The position numbers were made by a program, and so were the translations under genes. Below the pieces are notes generated by a model. The model ran no database searches. It had not been told where the DNA came from and was given only the letters and a program-made list of their open reading frames with translations. This document shows, in pieces, positions 9,595 through 18,805 of a stretch of DNA of 64,000 nucleotides; within the stretch, counting starts at the first letter, position 1, and every line of letters starts with the position of its first letter. The stretch comes from Crocinitomicaceae bacterium (GTDB lineage Bacteria > Bacteroidota > Bacteroidia > Flavobacteriales_D > Crocinitomicaceae): assembly GCA_029252405.1 (NCBI GenBank), contig JAQXBM010000098.1, positions 1 to 64,000 of the forward strand, written 5' to 3'.

Positions 9595-10394
9595 ACTTGA
9601 ATGGCCTTCGTTTTGGCGATAAAGTGGGGATTGTACAGACTTTCTTTATTGTAAGTCAGTGGTTCATTTGAATATGCGTCGATAATGGTCCCTCCAAGGG
9701 CATTCAAGATCGCGTGACCTGCTGCAATGTCCCATTCCATCGTTGGGGCAAAACGAGGATAAATGTCTGCTGATCCAAGTGCGAGATTGAAAAACTTAAT
9801 TGCACTTCCTCTTCGGATATATTCGTGCGCTCGATTTTCGGTGTAAGATTCGAAATCAGTACCGCCGTTTGAAGCCTGATAGCTATGAGAGCAAATGATT
9901 CTCAGGGGATCATTCGGAGTTGAATGCGGATTAACTGACTTCCATTTTTCAGGAGAATCTACATCTTCAAACTGAATAAGAAAACAACCGTAATCGGCCC
10001 CGCCAACAATTACTTCTTTGTGGACTGGGCTCGCAATGATTCCAAATGCTGGTTGGTGGTTCACAATATGAGCAATGTTCACTGAGAATTCACCGTTACG
10101 TTTGAGGAACATGCGCGTCCCGTCGAGTGGATCAACACACCAGTTCTCAGTCCATTGAGAACGCGTTTCGAAGTCTCGTTTTTCACGTTCTTCTCCTGTA
10201 ATTGGAATGTCTGTTTTCAGAAGATGATCGGCAATAACTTTTGAAGATGCTAAATCCGCTTTCGTTACTGGAGAGCCGTCCTCCTTCATCCTTGCCGTGA
10301 CGGGTTCTCGATAAATTTCGGAAATAACTCTGGACGCACTAATTGCTGCTTGAATTGCTTGTCGGTAAATTGAAGGTAATTGGTGCATGCTCAT
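9591..10394 (-). CDS. cysQ: 3'(2'),5'-bisphosphate nucleotidase / inositol monophosphatase family
   Basis: ITGEEREKRDF, WCVDPLDGTRMFLKRNGEFSVNIA, MEWDIAAGHAIL motifs of CysQ. Confidence 0.88.
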   Translation of the reverse strand: MSMHQLPSIYRQAIQAAISASRVISEIYREPVTARMKEDGSPVTKADLASSKVIADHLLKTDIPITGEEREKRDFETRSQWTENWCVDPLDGTRMFLKRNGEFSVNIAHIVNHQPAFGIIASPVHKEVIVGGADYGCFLIQFEDVDSPEKWKSVNPHSTPNDPLRIICSHSYQASNGGTDFESYTENRAHEYIRRGSAIKFFNLALGSADIYPRFAPTMEWDIAAGHAILNALGGTIIDAYSNEPLTYNKESLYNPHFIAKTKAIQV

Positions 10395-10400
10395 GATGTT

Positions 10401-10408
10401 CAAAGATA
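10401..10408 (-). promoter_or_regulatory. Putative Bacteroidota -7 element (TATCTTTG on minus strand) for cysQ
   Basis: CAAAGATA on plus strand, 6 nt upstream of the MSMHQLP start at 10394; no clear -33 box. Confidence 0.45.
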
Positions 10409-10422
10409 CAAAATCGCGAGCA

Positions 10423-10452
10423 CAAAAAAAGCGAAAGCGAAAGCTTCGCTTT
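10423..10452 (-). terminator. Probable terminator of T9SS cargo gene 1 (minus strand)
   Basis: Minus strand AAAGCGAAGCTTTCGCTTTCGCTTTTTTT. Confidence 0.5.
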
Positions 10453-10472
10453 ATATTGAGTAATAAACTTTT

Positions 10473-11204
10473 TTAATGTCTTACAATCACTTTTCGATTG
10501 ATTGGTCGTTGGTTGTCTGCACTCACTCGCACAAAGTAAACTCCGTTTCTAAAGCTTTCTGTGTTGATCGTTTTAGAAGATCCCATTACTGTTTCTTTCA
10601 AAACCACATTTCCAAGCACGTCTACTACCTGAACTGTTGCTCCGGTAACGTCGTTCGTTTTTACTTTGAAATACGAATTCGCTGGGTTTGGCGCTACTGA
10701 GATTGAGAGCGCAGGCGCTAACTCCTCAGCAGAAGCCGTTTTACAAACGGTAACATCGATTGAATCTAACATAATTGAACCGTCCTGAATGAAGTAGTAA
10801 CGGTAATCGCTACAACCGTAATCTGGATCTTTAGGTTTGATCGTTCCTTTAAACACACCATTGTCTCCCGGATTGATTACGAAAGAATCAGGTGAAAGGT
10901 ATGGGTTTGATGCTTGAATTCCATTGTAACACTGACCTGTTAAACCACCGTCAGATGAGGTAGCCCAGCACATGTCATCAACCCAACTTGAAACTGGACT
11001 AAGAATAACACGTTCAACGGATACGGTAATTGGACTTGCTGTGGTATTCTCTACCAGGCCGTTAACGTCAATTTTATTCGTGTCGGATGCGAAAGTATAA
11101 GATGTTCCACTTGAATGCGCAGCGCCATTTACGGTAATGCTTACTTGCCCGAAGGAGAAGCTGGAAATTACGCCTGCGAGGGCTATTAGTAATACTTTTT
11201 TCAT
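10473..11204 (-). CDS. Secreted protein with T9SS type A C-terminal sorting domain (paralog 1)
   Basis: MKKVLLIALAGVISSFSFGQ signal peptide; C-terminus VAPNPANSYFKVKTN...VVLKETVMGSSKTINTESFRNGVYFVRVSADNQRPINRKVIVRH. Confidence 0.85.
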   Translation of the reverse strand: MKKVLLIALAGVISSFSFGQVSITVNGAAHSSGTSYTFASDTNKIDVNGLVENTTASPITVSVERVILSPVSSWVDDMCWATSSDGGLTGQCYNGIQASNPYLSPDSFVINPGDNGVFKGTIKPKDPDYGCSDYRYYFIQDGSIMLDSIDVTVCKTASAEELAPALSISVAPNPANSYFKVKTNDVTGATVQVVDVLGNVVLKETVMGSSKTINTESFRNGVYFVRVSADNQRPINRKVIVRH

Positions 11205-11388
11205 AGAGTCTAGCGTTATGATGCTTGAATATACGCTAAAATTCTTTGATGGCGGGCCTGTTAGAGAAAATTGGGAAATTCGAAAAAGCAAGAGTGTTTG
11301 CTCCTAACGCCTTTAAAAACAAGGTTTTCCACTTGTATATGGATGCTAGGAAATCAAGTCTTGATTGAAAACACGAGAGTTTGAGCAT

Positions 11389-11424
11389 AAAAAAAGCGTC
11401 CAGATTGGTATCTGAACGCCTTTT
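11389..11424 (-). terminator. Probable terminator of T9SS cargo gene 2 (minus strand, possibly bidirectional)
   Basis: Minus strand GGCGTTCAGATACCAATCTGGACGCTTTTTTT. Confidence 0.7.
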
Positions 11425-11447
11425 GAATATTGAATGCGACTCTACTC

Positions 11448-12167
11448 TTAGTGTCGAACGATTACTTTACGATTGATTGGTTTCGCTCCTTCAGCTTCAA
11501 CAACTACGAAGTAGATTCCGTTACGGAAGCTCTCTGTGTTGATCGTTTTAGAAGACCCCATTACTGTTTCCTTCAAAACAACGTTTCCAAGAACGTCAAC
11601 CATTTTTACTGTTGCTCCATCAACCCCATTAGTTTTAACTTTCACAAACGACTTAGCCGGGTTTGGCGCTACTGTAACTGTTAGGGGACTAATTTCCTCA
11701 ATAGAAGCGCTTTTACAAACACCGATATCTAAGTAATCCAATTCAGTTGAACCATCCATTACATAGTAACGGTAAACAGTACATCCGTTGTCACCAACTG
11801 GACTGATATGAACTGAAATTGTTCCACCTTCATCTGCAGGAACTGTTACTGCTTGTCCAGTTGTCCAAGGATTCTGTGTACTCGCTGGATAACAAACTCC
11901 TCCGAATTGATCAGACTCGTGTCCCCAACAAATGTAATCCGTCCAACCTGGTGTTTCATTAATACGCTCACGCTTGATAGTTAAATCTGCTGTTGAACCA
12001 GATGCGTTTTCTACGTGTACATCAACAACAACTTCGGCACCAGCTGAAGTGTAGTCAATTTGAGTTCCAGAAATATCTCCAGATGCTCCAACGCTTATTT
12101 CAATCTGTCCAAAAGATAGACCAGCGAAACCAGCGACTGTTAATATAGCGAGTAATGTTCTTTTCAT
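11448..12167 (-). CDS. Secreted protein with T9SS type A C-terminal sorting domain (paralog 2)
   Basis: Signal peptide MKRTLLAILTVAGFAGLSFGQ; C-terminus nearly identical to 10473-11204 product. Confidence 0.85.
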   Translation of the reverse strand: MKRTLLAILTVAGFAGLSFGQIEISVGASGDISGTQIDYTSAGAEVVVDVHVENASGSTADLTIKRERINETPGWTDYICWGHESDQFGGVCYPASTQNPWTTGQAVTVPADEGGTISVHISPVGDNGCTVYRYYVMDGSTELDYLDIGVCKSASIEEISPLTVTVAPNPAKSFVKVKTNGVDGATVKMVDVLGNVVLKETVMGSSKTINTESFRNGIYFVVVEAEGAKPINRKVIVRH

Positions 12168-12188
12168 ACTAAATCGTTTTGTTCATAA

Positions 12189-12221
12189 CAAATATAGGAC
12201 TTTCATCCGTACGTTTCCAAA
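12189..12221 (-). promoter_or_regulatory. Bacteroidota-type promoter TTTG-N21-TATATTTG (minus strand)
   Basis: Plus strand CAAATATA (12189-12196), N21, CAAA (12218-12221), directly upstream of gene starting at 12167. Confidence 0.7.
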
Positions 12222-12438
12222 TTGTGCAAGGATCGATCCAAAGCTTGAAAATAAAAGGACGAAAACTCATAAATCCTAGTTAAAATAAAGATTTTGCAAT
12301 TCAAACAAGTGAAAAAAGCGCAATAGGAATTCAAGAGTTAAAAAGAACTTCTAAGATTCCGAACGATAAAATTCATGTACATTTGAATTCGGCAGGGTTT
12401 TTGAATTATTCGAAACCAAACCAAAACATAAAAACAAC

Positions 12439-12960
12439 ATGAAGAAAATTGCACTACTTTTTATCGGACTATCAATGGTGATGGGTTCATTTGCTCAGGA
12501 AGAATCTCATACTGAGGAGAACGAAGGAAAGAAAATTCCATCGGTTCAATTGAAAGACATGGAAGGTAACGCTGTCAATACAGCGGATCTTGGATTTGAC
12601 GGTCCAATTATCATAAGTTTTTGGGCAACATGGTGTTCTCCATGTAAAGCGGAGTTGAATACAATCAAAGATTTGTATGATGAGTGGCAGGATGAAACTG
12701 ATGTTACATTGGTTGCTGTTTCTGTTGATGATGAAAAGACGAAAAAATCTGTTCCAATGTACGCGAACGGAAAGAACTGGGAATATGTTGTTTTGATGGA
12801 TCCAAACGGAGACTTCAAACGCGCAATGGGTGTAAACAACGTTCCTCATACATTTATTATCGATACTGACGGTACAATCCGATACTCACATAACAATTAC
12901 TCGCCAGGCGATGAGTATGAATTGTACGATGCGCTGCTTGAAGTAGCGGGTATTGAATAA
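12439..12960 (+). CDS. TlpA-like thioredoxin-family disulfide reductase, exported
   Basis: Signal peptide; IISFWATWCSPCKAELNTI; VNNVPHTFIIDTDG. Confidence 0.9.
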   Translation: MKKIALLFIGLSMVMGSFAQEESHTEENEGKKIPSVQLKDMEGNAVNTADLGFDGPIIISFWATWCSPCKAELNTIKDLYDEWQDETDVTLVAVSVDDEKTKKSVPMYANGKNWEYVVLMDPNGDFKRAMGVNNVPHTFIIDTDGTIRYSHNNYSPGDEYELYDALLEVAGIE

Positions 12961-13004
12961 ACTTGCATGAAAATTTGAGCCTAGGCTCTACTTTATTAAC
13001 TTCT

Positions 13005-14687
13005 ATGATGAAAATATCGCTCTGCATTGCGGCAGCGGCTGTGTCCTTGGTAGGATATAGTCAAAATCAAAACAACGGTGCATCTATTACAGGGAACATT
13101 GAAAGCACATTTCAATTCCTCAATAATGACACGCTTATTGGAGCAAATCAACCTGCAGAGAAAGGCTTGTTGAATACATATATGAATGTGTTCTATACGC
13201 AAGGAAACTTCAAAGCGGGTATGCGAGTTGAGTCTTATTTGCCAAGAATTCAGGGATACCCAAACCGTTTTGATGGAACTGGAATCGGAATGCGATACAT
13301 CGGTTATTCCAATGATTTTGTTGATGTAACACTCGGATCTTTTTACGAGCAGTTTGGTTCTGGAATGATTTTCAGAGCTTACGAAGATCGTGCCTTAGGT
13401 TACGACAACCTCATGGATGGGGCACGCTTGATTTTGCGCCCTTACGATGGAGTTACCGTTAAAGGTGTTTACGGTTACCAACGACTTTCTTTCCAAGAGG
13501 GAAGAATCGTTCATAGCGACGGAATTGTTCGTGGCTTTGATGCAGAGATGAACTTGAACACAACATTCAAGAAGTTGAAAGACAAAAAACTGGACATCAC
13601 AGTCGGTGGTTCGTTCATGAGTAAATACCAAAAAGACGATCGTGAGGATTTAATTCTTCCTGAGAATGTTGGATCATACGGAGGTCGCGCTGAGCTTCGC
13701 TATGGGAAATTCACATTGGACGGGGAATACATCATCAAGGAACAAGATCCTTCAATCGATAATAATTTCATTTACAATTATGGGCACGCAGCCTTATTCA
13801 ACTTTGGATATTCACGAAAAGGATTGGGAATTATCCTAGCAGCGAAGTCAGTTGATAACATGAGTTACCGATCAGATCGAAACAAAGAGTTACAAGATTT
13901 GTTCATCAACTTCTTGCCAGCGATGAATAAAACGCATACCTACAACTTGGTCGCGTCACTCTACCCTTACGCAACACAACCAGTAGGTGAGACGGCATTT
14001 CAAGGTGAGGTTCTTTACACGATCAAGAAAGGTTCGAAATTGGGAGGGAAGTATGGTACTTCGATCAATGCGAACTTCTCAACCGCATACAGACCGAACC
14101 AACGAACAGAAGGTGTCAATCCACTTGACTCAACAGGAGTTACTTACTCAAGCGGTTTATTCGACATGAGTGATAGCCTCTACTGGAGAGATTTCAACAT
14201 CAACATTGAGCGCAAATTCACGAAAAAGTTCAAATTAAAGGTGAGCTACTTCAATATTGTACTGAACAACGACGTTGCTAAAGTAACCGGAGGTGCTACA
14301 GGAAATATTTACACGAATATTGGCGTTATTGAAGGACAATACAAAATCAACAGAAAGCATTCAGTAAGATGGGAATTGCAAGCTCTGTTTATCAAAGACA
14401 AAGAAAACGGAGACATCAATGACCAAGGGAACTGGGCAACGGCGATTATCGAGTACAACGTTTCACCGCACTGGTTCTTTAGTGTGATGGATCAGTACAA
14501 TTACGGTAATCCAAATCCAGAGCTTCGTGTACATTACTTCTATGGAACGTTTGGATACATTAGAGGAGCAACGCGAATTAGCGCAGGATACGGAAGACAA
14601 CGAGCAGGATTGTTCTGTGTTGGAGGTGTATGTCGATTCGTGCCAGCATCTAACGGTTTAACATTATCATTTACTCAAAGTTTCTAA
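13005..14687 (+). CDS. DUF6029-like outer-membrane/surface protein
   Basis: Signal peptide MMKISLCIAAAAVSLVGYSQ; GNIESTFQFLNND...LLNTYMNVFY...FDGTGIGMRYIGYSNDFVDVTLGSFYEQFGSGMIFRAYEDRALGYDNLMDGAR. Confidence 0.75.
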   Translation: MMKISLCIAAAAVSLVGYSQNQNNGASITGNIESTFQFLNNDTLIGANQPAEKGLLNTYMNVFYTQGNFKAGMRVESYLPRIQGYPNRFDGTGIGMRYIGYSNDFVDVTLGSFYEQFGSGMIFRAYEDRALGYDNLMDGARLILRPYDGVTVKGVYGYQRLSFQEGRIVHSDGIVRGFDAEMNLNTTFKKLKDKKLDITVGGSFMSKYQKDDREDLILPENVGSYGGRAELRYGKFTLDGEYIIKEQDPSIDNNFIYNYGHAALFNFGYSRKGLGIILAAKSVDNMSYRSDRNKELQDLFINFLPAMNKTHTYNLVASLYPYATQPVGETAFQGEVLYTIKKGSKLGGKYGTSINANFSTAYRPNQRTEGVNPLDSTGVTYSSGLFDMSDSLYWRDFNINIERKFTKKFKLKVSYFNIVLNNDVAKVTGGATGNIYTNIGVIEGQYKINRKHSVRWELQALFIKDKENGDINDQGNWATAIIEYNVSPHWFFSVMDQYNYGNPNPELRVHYFYGTFGYIRGATRISAGYGRQRAGLFCVGGVCRFVPASNGLTLSFTQSF

Positions 14688-14697
14688 AACAAGGACG

Positions 14698-15624
14698 ATG
14701 AAAAAAATCTTATTTATTCTAGCAATTGCAGCGTTTGGTTTCGCTTCATGTGATAAAGTGGAAAACCCATATCCGCCGTCAAACCAAGGAGATTACAGTC
14801 TTTATCCTGATGGTGATAGTGCTCACTACGCGCAGAACGTTTGGCCGACATTTACGACTAACGCGAATACAGATCGTAATGTTTTGATTGAAGATTATAC
14901 GGGTCACCAATGTATTTTCTGTCCAGCCGCTGCTGATGCAGCGCATCAATTAGAATTGGATAACCCAGGGAGAGTTTATGTGTCGACAATCCATACTGGA
15001 GCTTCAGGTCAAATGGAGGCATTCCAAGAGATTACGCCACCAACATACTTGATTGACTTCACAAATGATGAAGGATTTGCCATCGGAAAGTACTTTGGTT
15101 TTGATTGGCCGGGATCACCGTTTGTAGGGAACCCATTTGGTTCTATTAATCGTGCGGATCATGGAAATGGATACCCAACAATAACTGCAGGGTCTTGGGC
15201 TTCTGCGACGGACGCAACAATTTTAGCCAACGATAACAAAGTGAACATTCAGGCAGTATCAAACTACTACCCATCAACGAGAGGCTTTTTCCTCCATGCT
15301 GAGGTAGATGTGGTTGATGCGAGCTTAACGAATCAATTGAATATTGCTGTGCATGTGCTTGAGGACTCATTAGTTGCTCCTCAGAAGTACCCGTCATATA
15401 CAGAGTACAATTATGTACACCGCGATATTTTCAGAGAAAGTATCGATGGATTTACATTTGGACAACCGTTGGATGCATCCAATATTACTGTAAATGGAAC
15501 GCACGAGATGTTTTACATCTACGAACTTCCAGCAGGATATGATCCAAACAACATGCACGTAATCATTTACGTTCGTGATGCTGTAACGGAAGAAATCTAC
15601 CAAGTGATCAAAGAACATTTATAG
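14698..15624 (+). CDS. Omp28-related lipoprotein with thioredoxin-like CxxC region
   Basis: Lipobox GFASCDK; ILIEDYTGHQCIFCPAAADAAHQL; Omp28-like C-terminal half. Confidence 0.82.
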   Translation: MKKILFILAIAAFGFASCDKVENPYPPSNQGDYSLYPDGDSAHYAQNVWPTFTTNANTDRNVLIEDYTGHQCIFCPAAADAAHQLELDNPGRVYVSTIHTGASGQMEAFQEITPPTYLIDFTNDEGFAIGKYFGFDWPGSPFVGNPFGSINRADHGNGYPTITAGSWASATDATILANDNKVNIQAVSNYYPSTRGFFLHAEVDVVDASLTNQLNIAVHVLEDSLVAPQKYPSYTEYNYVHRDIFRESIDGFTFGQPLDASNITVNGTHEMFYIYELPAGYDPNNMHVIIYVRDAVTEEIYQVIKEHL

Positions 15625-15657
15625 AAGAAATACATCTTCTAACTAAATACCACTTTC

Positions 15658-16599
15658 ATGAAAAATTTACTCTTCGCTCTAGCGATTTCGCTGGTTGGTT
15701 TCACCGCGTGTGATAAAGTTGAAAATACGATGCCAGATGGACCCGGAGGGCCTGATAACTGTGGTTGGTCAGCATACCCAAATGGTGACAGTGCACATTA
15801 CGTGGCAAATGCTTGGCCAACGTTCACAGAGAACACCAACACAGATCGCAACATTTTAATCGAGGATTTTATAGGTCATCAATGTATTTTTTGCTCCGCC
15901 GCCGCAGATTTAGCGCATCAACTCTATTTGGATAATCCGGGAAGAGTGTTTGTGTCTTCAATTCATGCTGGACCATCAGGTCAAATTGAAGGTAATCAAG
16001 AGGTGAACCCTGCGGGTGGATTTATCGAGGACTTCACATGCGAAGAAGGAATTACTTTGGGACATTACTTTGGTGGACAATGGCCGGGCTCGCCGTTTCA
16101 AGGTAATCCAAATGGAGCCATAAGCAGAGTTGATCATGGCAACGGATTTCCAATAACATCTCCATCGCAATGGGAGAATGCAACCAACTCTATGATTGCA
16201 GCAAATAATTTGAAGGTGAACATTCAAGCGGCAAATAATTATTATCCCTCGACTAGAGGTGTGTTTTTGCATACAGAAATTGAGGTAGTAGATCAAAGTC
16301 TGACGAATGAATTGAGAATTGTTGTGCACCTAATGGAAGATTCATTAGTTGGATATCAATCAACACAATCAAGTTATATTCCTGACTTTGTGCACAGAGA
16401 TATCATGCGAGGAAGTATAGATGGAAAAGCCTTCGGAGAAGTATTGGATGCTTTAAACCTCGATCCAAATGGCAAGCACTATGTGAATTACATCTACTGT
16501 TTACCAGATGAATACGATGAAAACAACGTTCACTTATTAATCTACGTTCGCGATGCTGTAACCGAAGAAGTGTACCAAGTCATCAAACAAACACTATAG
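15658..16599 (+). CDS. Omp28-related lipoprotein, tandem paralog
   Basis: FTACDKVENTMP...ILIEDFIGHQCIFCSAAADLAHQLYLDNPGRVFVSSIHAG; strong similarity to preceding product. Confidence 0.82.
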   Translation: MKNLLFALAISLVGFTACDKVENTMPDGPGGPDNCGWSAYPNGDSAHYVANAWPTFTENTNTDRNILIEDFIGHQCIFCSAAADLAHQLYLDNPGRVFVSSIHAGPSGQIEGNQEVNPAGGFIEDFTCEEGITLGHYFGGQWPGSPFQGNPNGAISRVDHGNGFPITSPSQWENATNSMIAANNLKVNIQAANNYYPSTRGVFLHTEIEVVDQSLTNELRIVVHLMEDSLVGYQSTQSSYIPDFVHRDIMRGSIDGKAFGEVLDALNLDPNGKHYVNYIYCLPDEYDENNVHLLIYVRDAVTEEVYQVIKQTL

Positions 16600-16726
16600 A
16601 ACCGCTTTATAATTATAAATGTCTTCTGTGCTCTTAGAGCGGCGGGCATGTTGGTTTTTTAACGTTTTTTCCCATACGATTTCCGAATATCTTTCGTTAT
16701 CTTCAAAGAACTAAACCACATGTAAC

Positions 16727-16921
16727 ATGAGTATGTTTGAATTAACAAAAAAAATTCTCCGTGTTGTCAGTTTTGATTCTCAGCTTTTCCAGAAAGAGTT
16801 GTACAAAGCACAAAAATGGATCACGGATGCAGAGGAAATCAAACGTTTCCAAGAGTGGTGCATAACCGAGTTTGGAGCAAAGTATCCTAAAATTATTCGA
16901 AAGGCATTTGCCCTTTCATAA
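16727..16921 (+). CDS. Small protein (64 aa), unknown function
   Basis: Stand-alone ORF with ATG, followed immediately by a strong terminator. Confidence 0.55.
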   Translation: MSMFELTKKILRVVSFDSQLFQKELYKAQKWITDAEEIKRFQEWCITEFGAKYPKIIRKAFALS

Positions 16922-16940
16922 ACCAATTAAATAAATATTA

Positions 16941-16964
16941 AGGACGCGAGAGCGTCCTTTTTTT
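16941..16964 (+). terminator. Rho-independent terminator
   Basis: AGGACGC GAGA GCGTCCT TTTTTT. Confidence 0.9.
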
Positions 16965-17031
16965 GTGCGAAAAATTTTCAGATCCCTGTTTACTTTTTAG
17001 TGATTTCGACATTTACCTAAAAAAGAACACC

Positions 17032-18630
17032 ATGAAATCACTTATACTCGGACTGCTAACCCTAAGTTGTTTTTTATCCTTCGGACAAACAACAATTCAC
17101 GACAGTATCGTTCCAATTTATTCAGCCGATCCAGTTTTAGCTGGAGAAAACATCCAATTCATTCCAGTGAACTTTAATGCCGATCGGCTCTTGGATGAAA
17201 TTCCATCAGAATTGAAATCGTTAACGGTTGAGCGAATAGATCTTGTTTATTCTACCTACAAGGAAAATCCTGATTTTGATCAAGAAAAACTCAATGCTGA
17301 GCGGATGAAACGTTTGAAGTCAGCATGGCCCGAGGCGAGAAATCCTTTAATCAACTGGAATACTTTTGGACAATCGCAGGCAGCAGACAATAGTTCTGCG
17401 CGCGAGTTGTTTCACGGGTTTGTGATTTATTACCGTGAGAAGCCAACGGCCGAAAGCATAGAACGTGAGTTAGATGTAATAGACGCTTATTTGGAGAGCG
17501 GCGTCTTTCCTGTAGAGACGAAAACAGGTCCCGTCAAAGAAACTTCTGCTGCCCCAACTGAGGATGCTGGAACGGTCTCATCCAATTCTGTTCTAATAGA
17601 AACACGAGATGTAGCACACAGCGCTGAAACGCCAATGGGAGTCGTTGACCCCCCAATCTCAGAATCAGAAGAGGTTAAGGAACTAAGGAGCACACCAGTT
17701 GAACCCGAAGATGGAGAGCATGCCCGAGTAACGGCACTTCGAAATGACAACTTTCAAAATGAGTGTTATACATCGGAAGCAGGAATATTGAAAGCGACCA
17801 AATCGGAATTTAAAGCATTCAATGACAGCATGATGAGGCTTGGACGAATGACGCCTTGGTCAAGTTATTCATCTGACGTAGTAAAAAAGGGAAGAACAGG
17901 CAATCACTATTACGTTTATTATTTCCTGAAAGAGGAATGTGAGTTACCATACGTTCCAGTTCATTTTATTGATTTTAGCAGCCCAATGACGTGGGACAGC
18001 AAGGAATTTAATGCTGTTCAAGCAACATTCGATCGACATCCGCAATGGCAAAACACGCACATCATCATGGATGTTACTGGAAGTATGTCACCGTACATTG
18101 CCAAAACAATGGCTTGGATCAAAGCTACTCAAGACTCCAGCCAAGTGAGCGCTTTTACCTTTTTTAATGATGGAAATATGAATCCAGATCGTAATAAGCG
18201 AGTAGGTAAAGTGGGAGGAATTTACAGCGTCGAAAATAAGGCATACAAGCCCGTTTACAATCAAATGAAAAACACCATGCGCAAAGGTGGGGGAGGCGAT
18301 TGTCCTGAGAATAACATTGAGGCAACAATCAGTGGAATGAAAAGCTACCCAGATTGCGAAGAAATCATCATGGTTGCCGATAATTGGGCGACTCCACGCG
18401 ACTTATCATTATTGGGTCAAGTGGAAGTGCCGATCCACATCATTGTTTGCGGTGGACAAATGGGAATCAACGTAGATTTTATTCAAGCCGCCTACGAAAC
18501 GGGAGGTTCGATCCACACAATCGAAGATGATTTGGACGTACGCTCAATAAAGCCTGGAAAACAGTTCCGCCTCGGTCGAAACTACTTCACCTTGATTGGT
18601 GGTAAAATTGTTCGGGCCGAACACAAGTAA
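17032..18630 (+). CDS. Secreted protein with C-terminal VWA-like domain
   Basis: Signal peptide MKSLILGLLTLSCFLSFGQ; NTHIIMDVTGSMSPYIAKTMAWIKATQ resembles a MIDAS; GGGGDCPENNIEATISG. Confidence 0.7.
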   Translation: MKSLILGLLTLSCFLSFGQTTIHDSIVPIYSADPVLAGENIQFIPVNFNADRLLDEIPSELKSLTVERIDLVYSTYKENPDFDQEKLNAERMKRLKSAWPEARNPLINWNTFGQSQAADNSSARELFHGFVIYYREKPTAESIERELDVIDAYLESGVFPVETKTGPVKETSAAPTEDAGTVSSNSVLIETRDVAHSAETPMGVVDPPISESEEVKELRSTPVEPEDGEHARVTALRNDNFQNECYTSEAGILKATKSEFKAFNDSMMRLGRMTPWSSYSSDVVKKGRTGNHYYVYYFLKEECELPYVPVHFIDFSSPMTWDSKEFNAVQATFDRHPQWQNTHIIMDVTGSMSPYIAKTMAWIKATQDSSQVSAFTFFNDGNMNPDRNKRVGKVGGIYSVENKAYKPVYNQMKNTMRKGGGGDCPENNIEATISGMKSYPDCEEIIMVADNWATPRDLSLLGQVEVPIHIIVCGGQMGINVDFIQAAYETGGSIHTIEDDLDVRSIKPGKQFRLGRNYFTLIGGKIVRAEHK

Positions 18631-18660
18631 GGGCATTTTTCCAAAAATAGCAGCGCACGG

Positions 18661-18686
18661 AAGGATGCGAAAGCGTCCTTTTTTTC
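18661..18686 (+). terminator. Rho-independent terminator
   Basis: AGGATGC GAAA GCGTCCT TTTTTT. Confidence 0.8.
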
Positions 18687-18708
18687 TGCACGAAATAAGG
18701 TGTCTCCA

Positions 18709-18769
18709 ACCACAAAGGCACAATGGACATTCGTGTGTCTTGACGTTGTCAAGCCCGTGTCTTTGTGGT
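18709..18769. repeat. Intergenic imperfect palindrome with ACCACAAAG / CTTTGTGGT arms
   Basis: ACCACAAAG (18709-18717) and CTTTGTGGT (18761-18769), inner TTGACgttGTCAA. Confidence 0.65.
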
Positions 18770-18805
18770 CAAAACCTCATAGGACCTGCAACAAATGAAC
18801 AAAAC

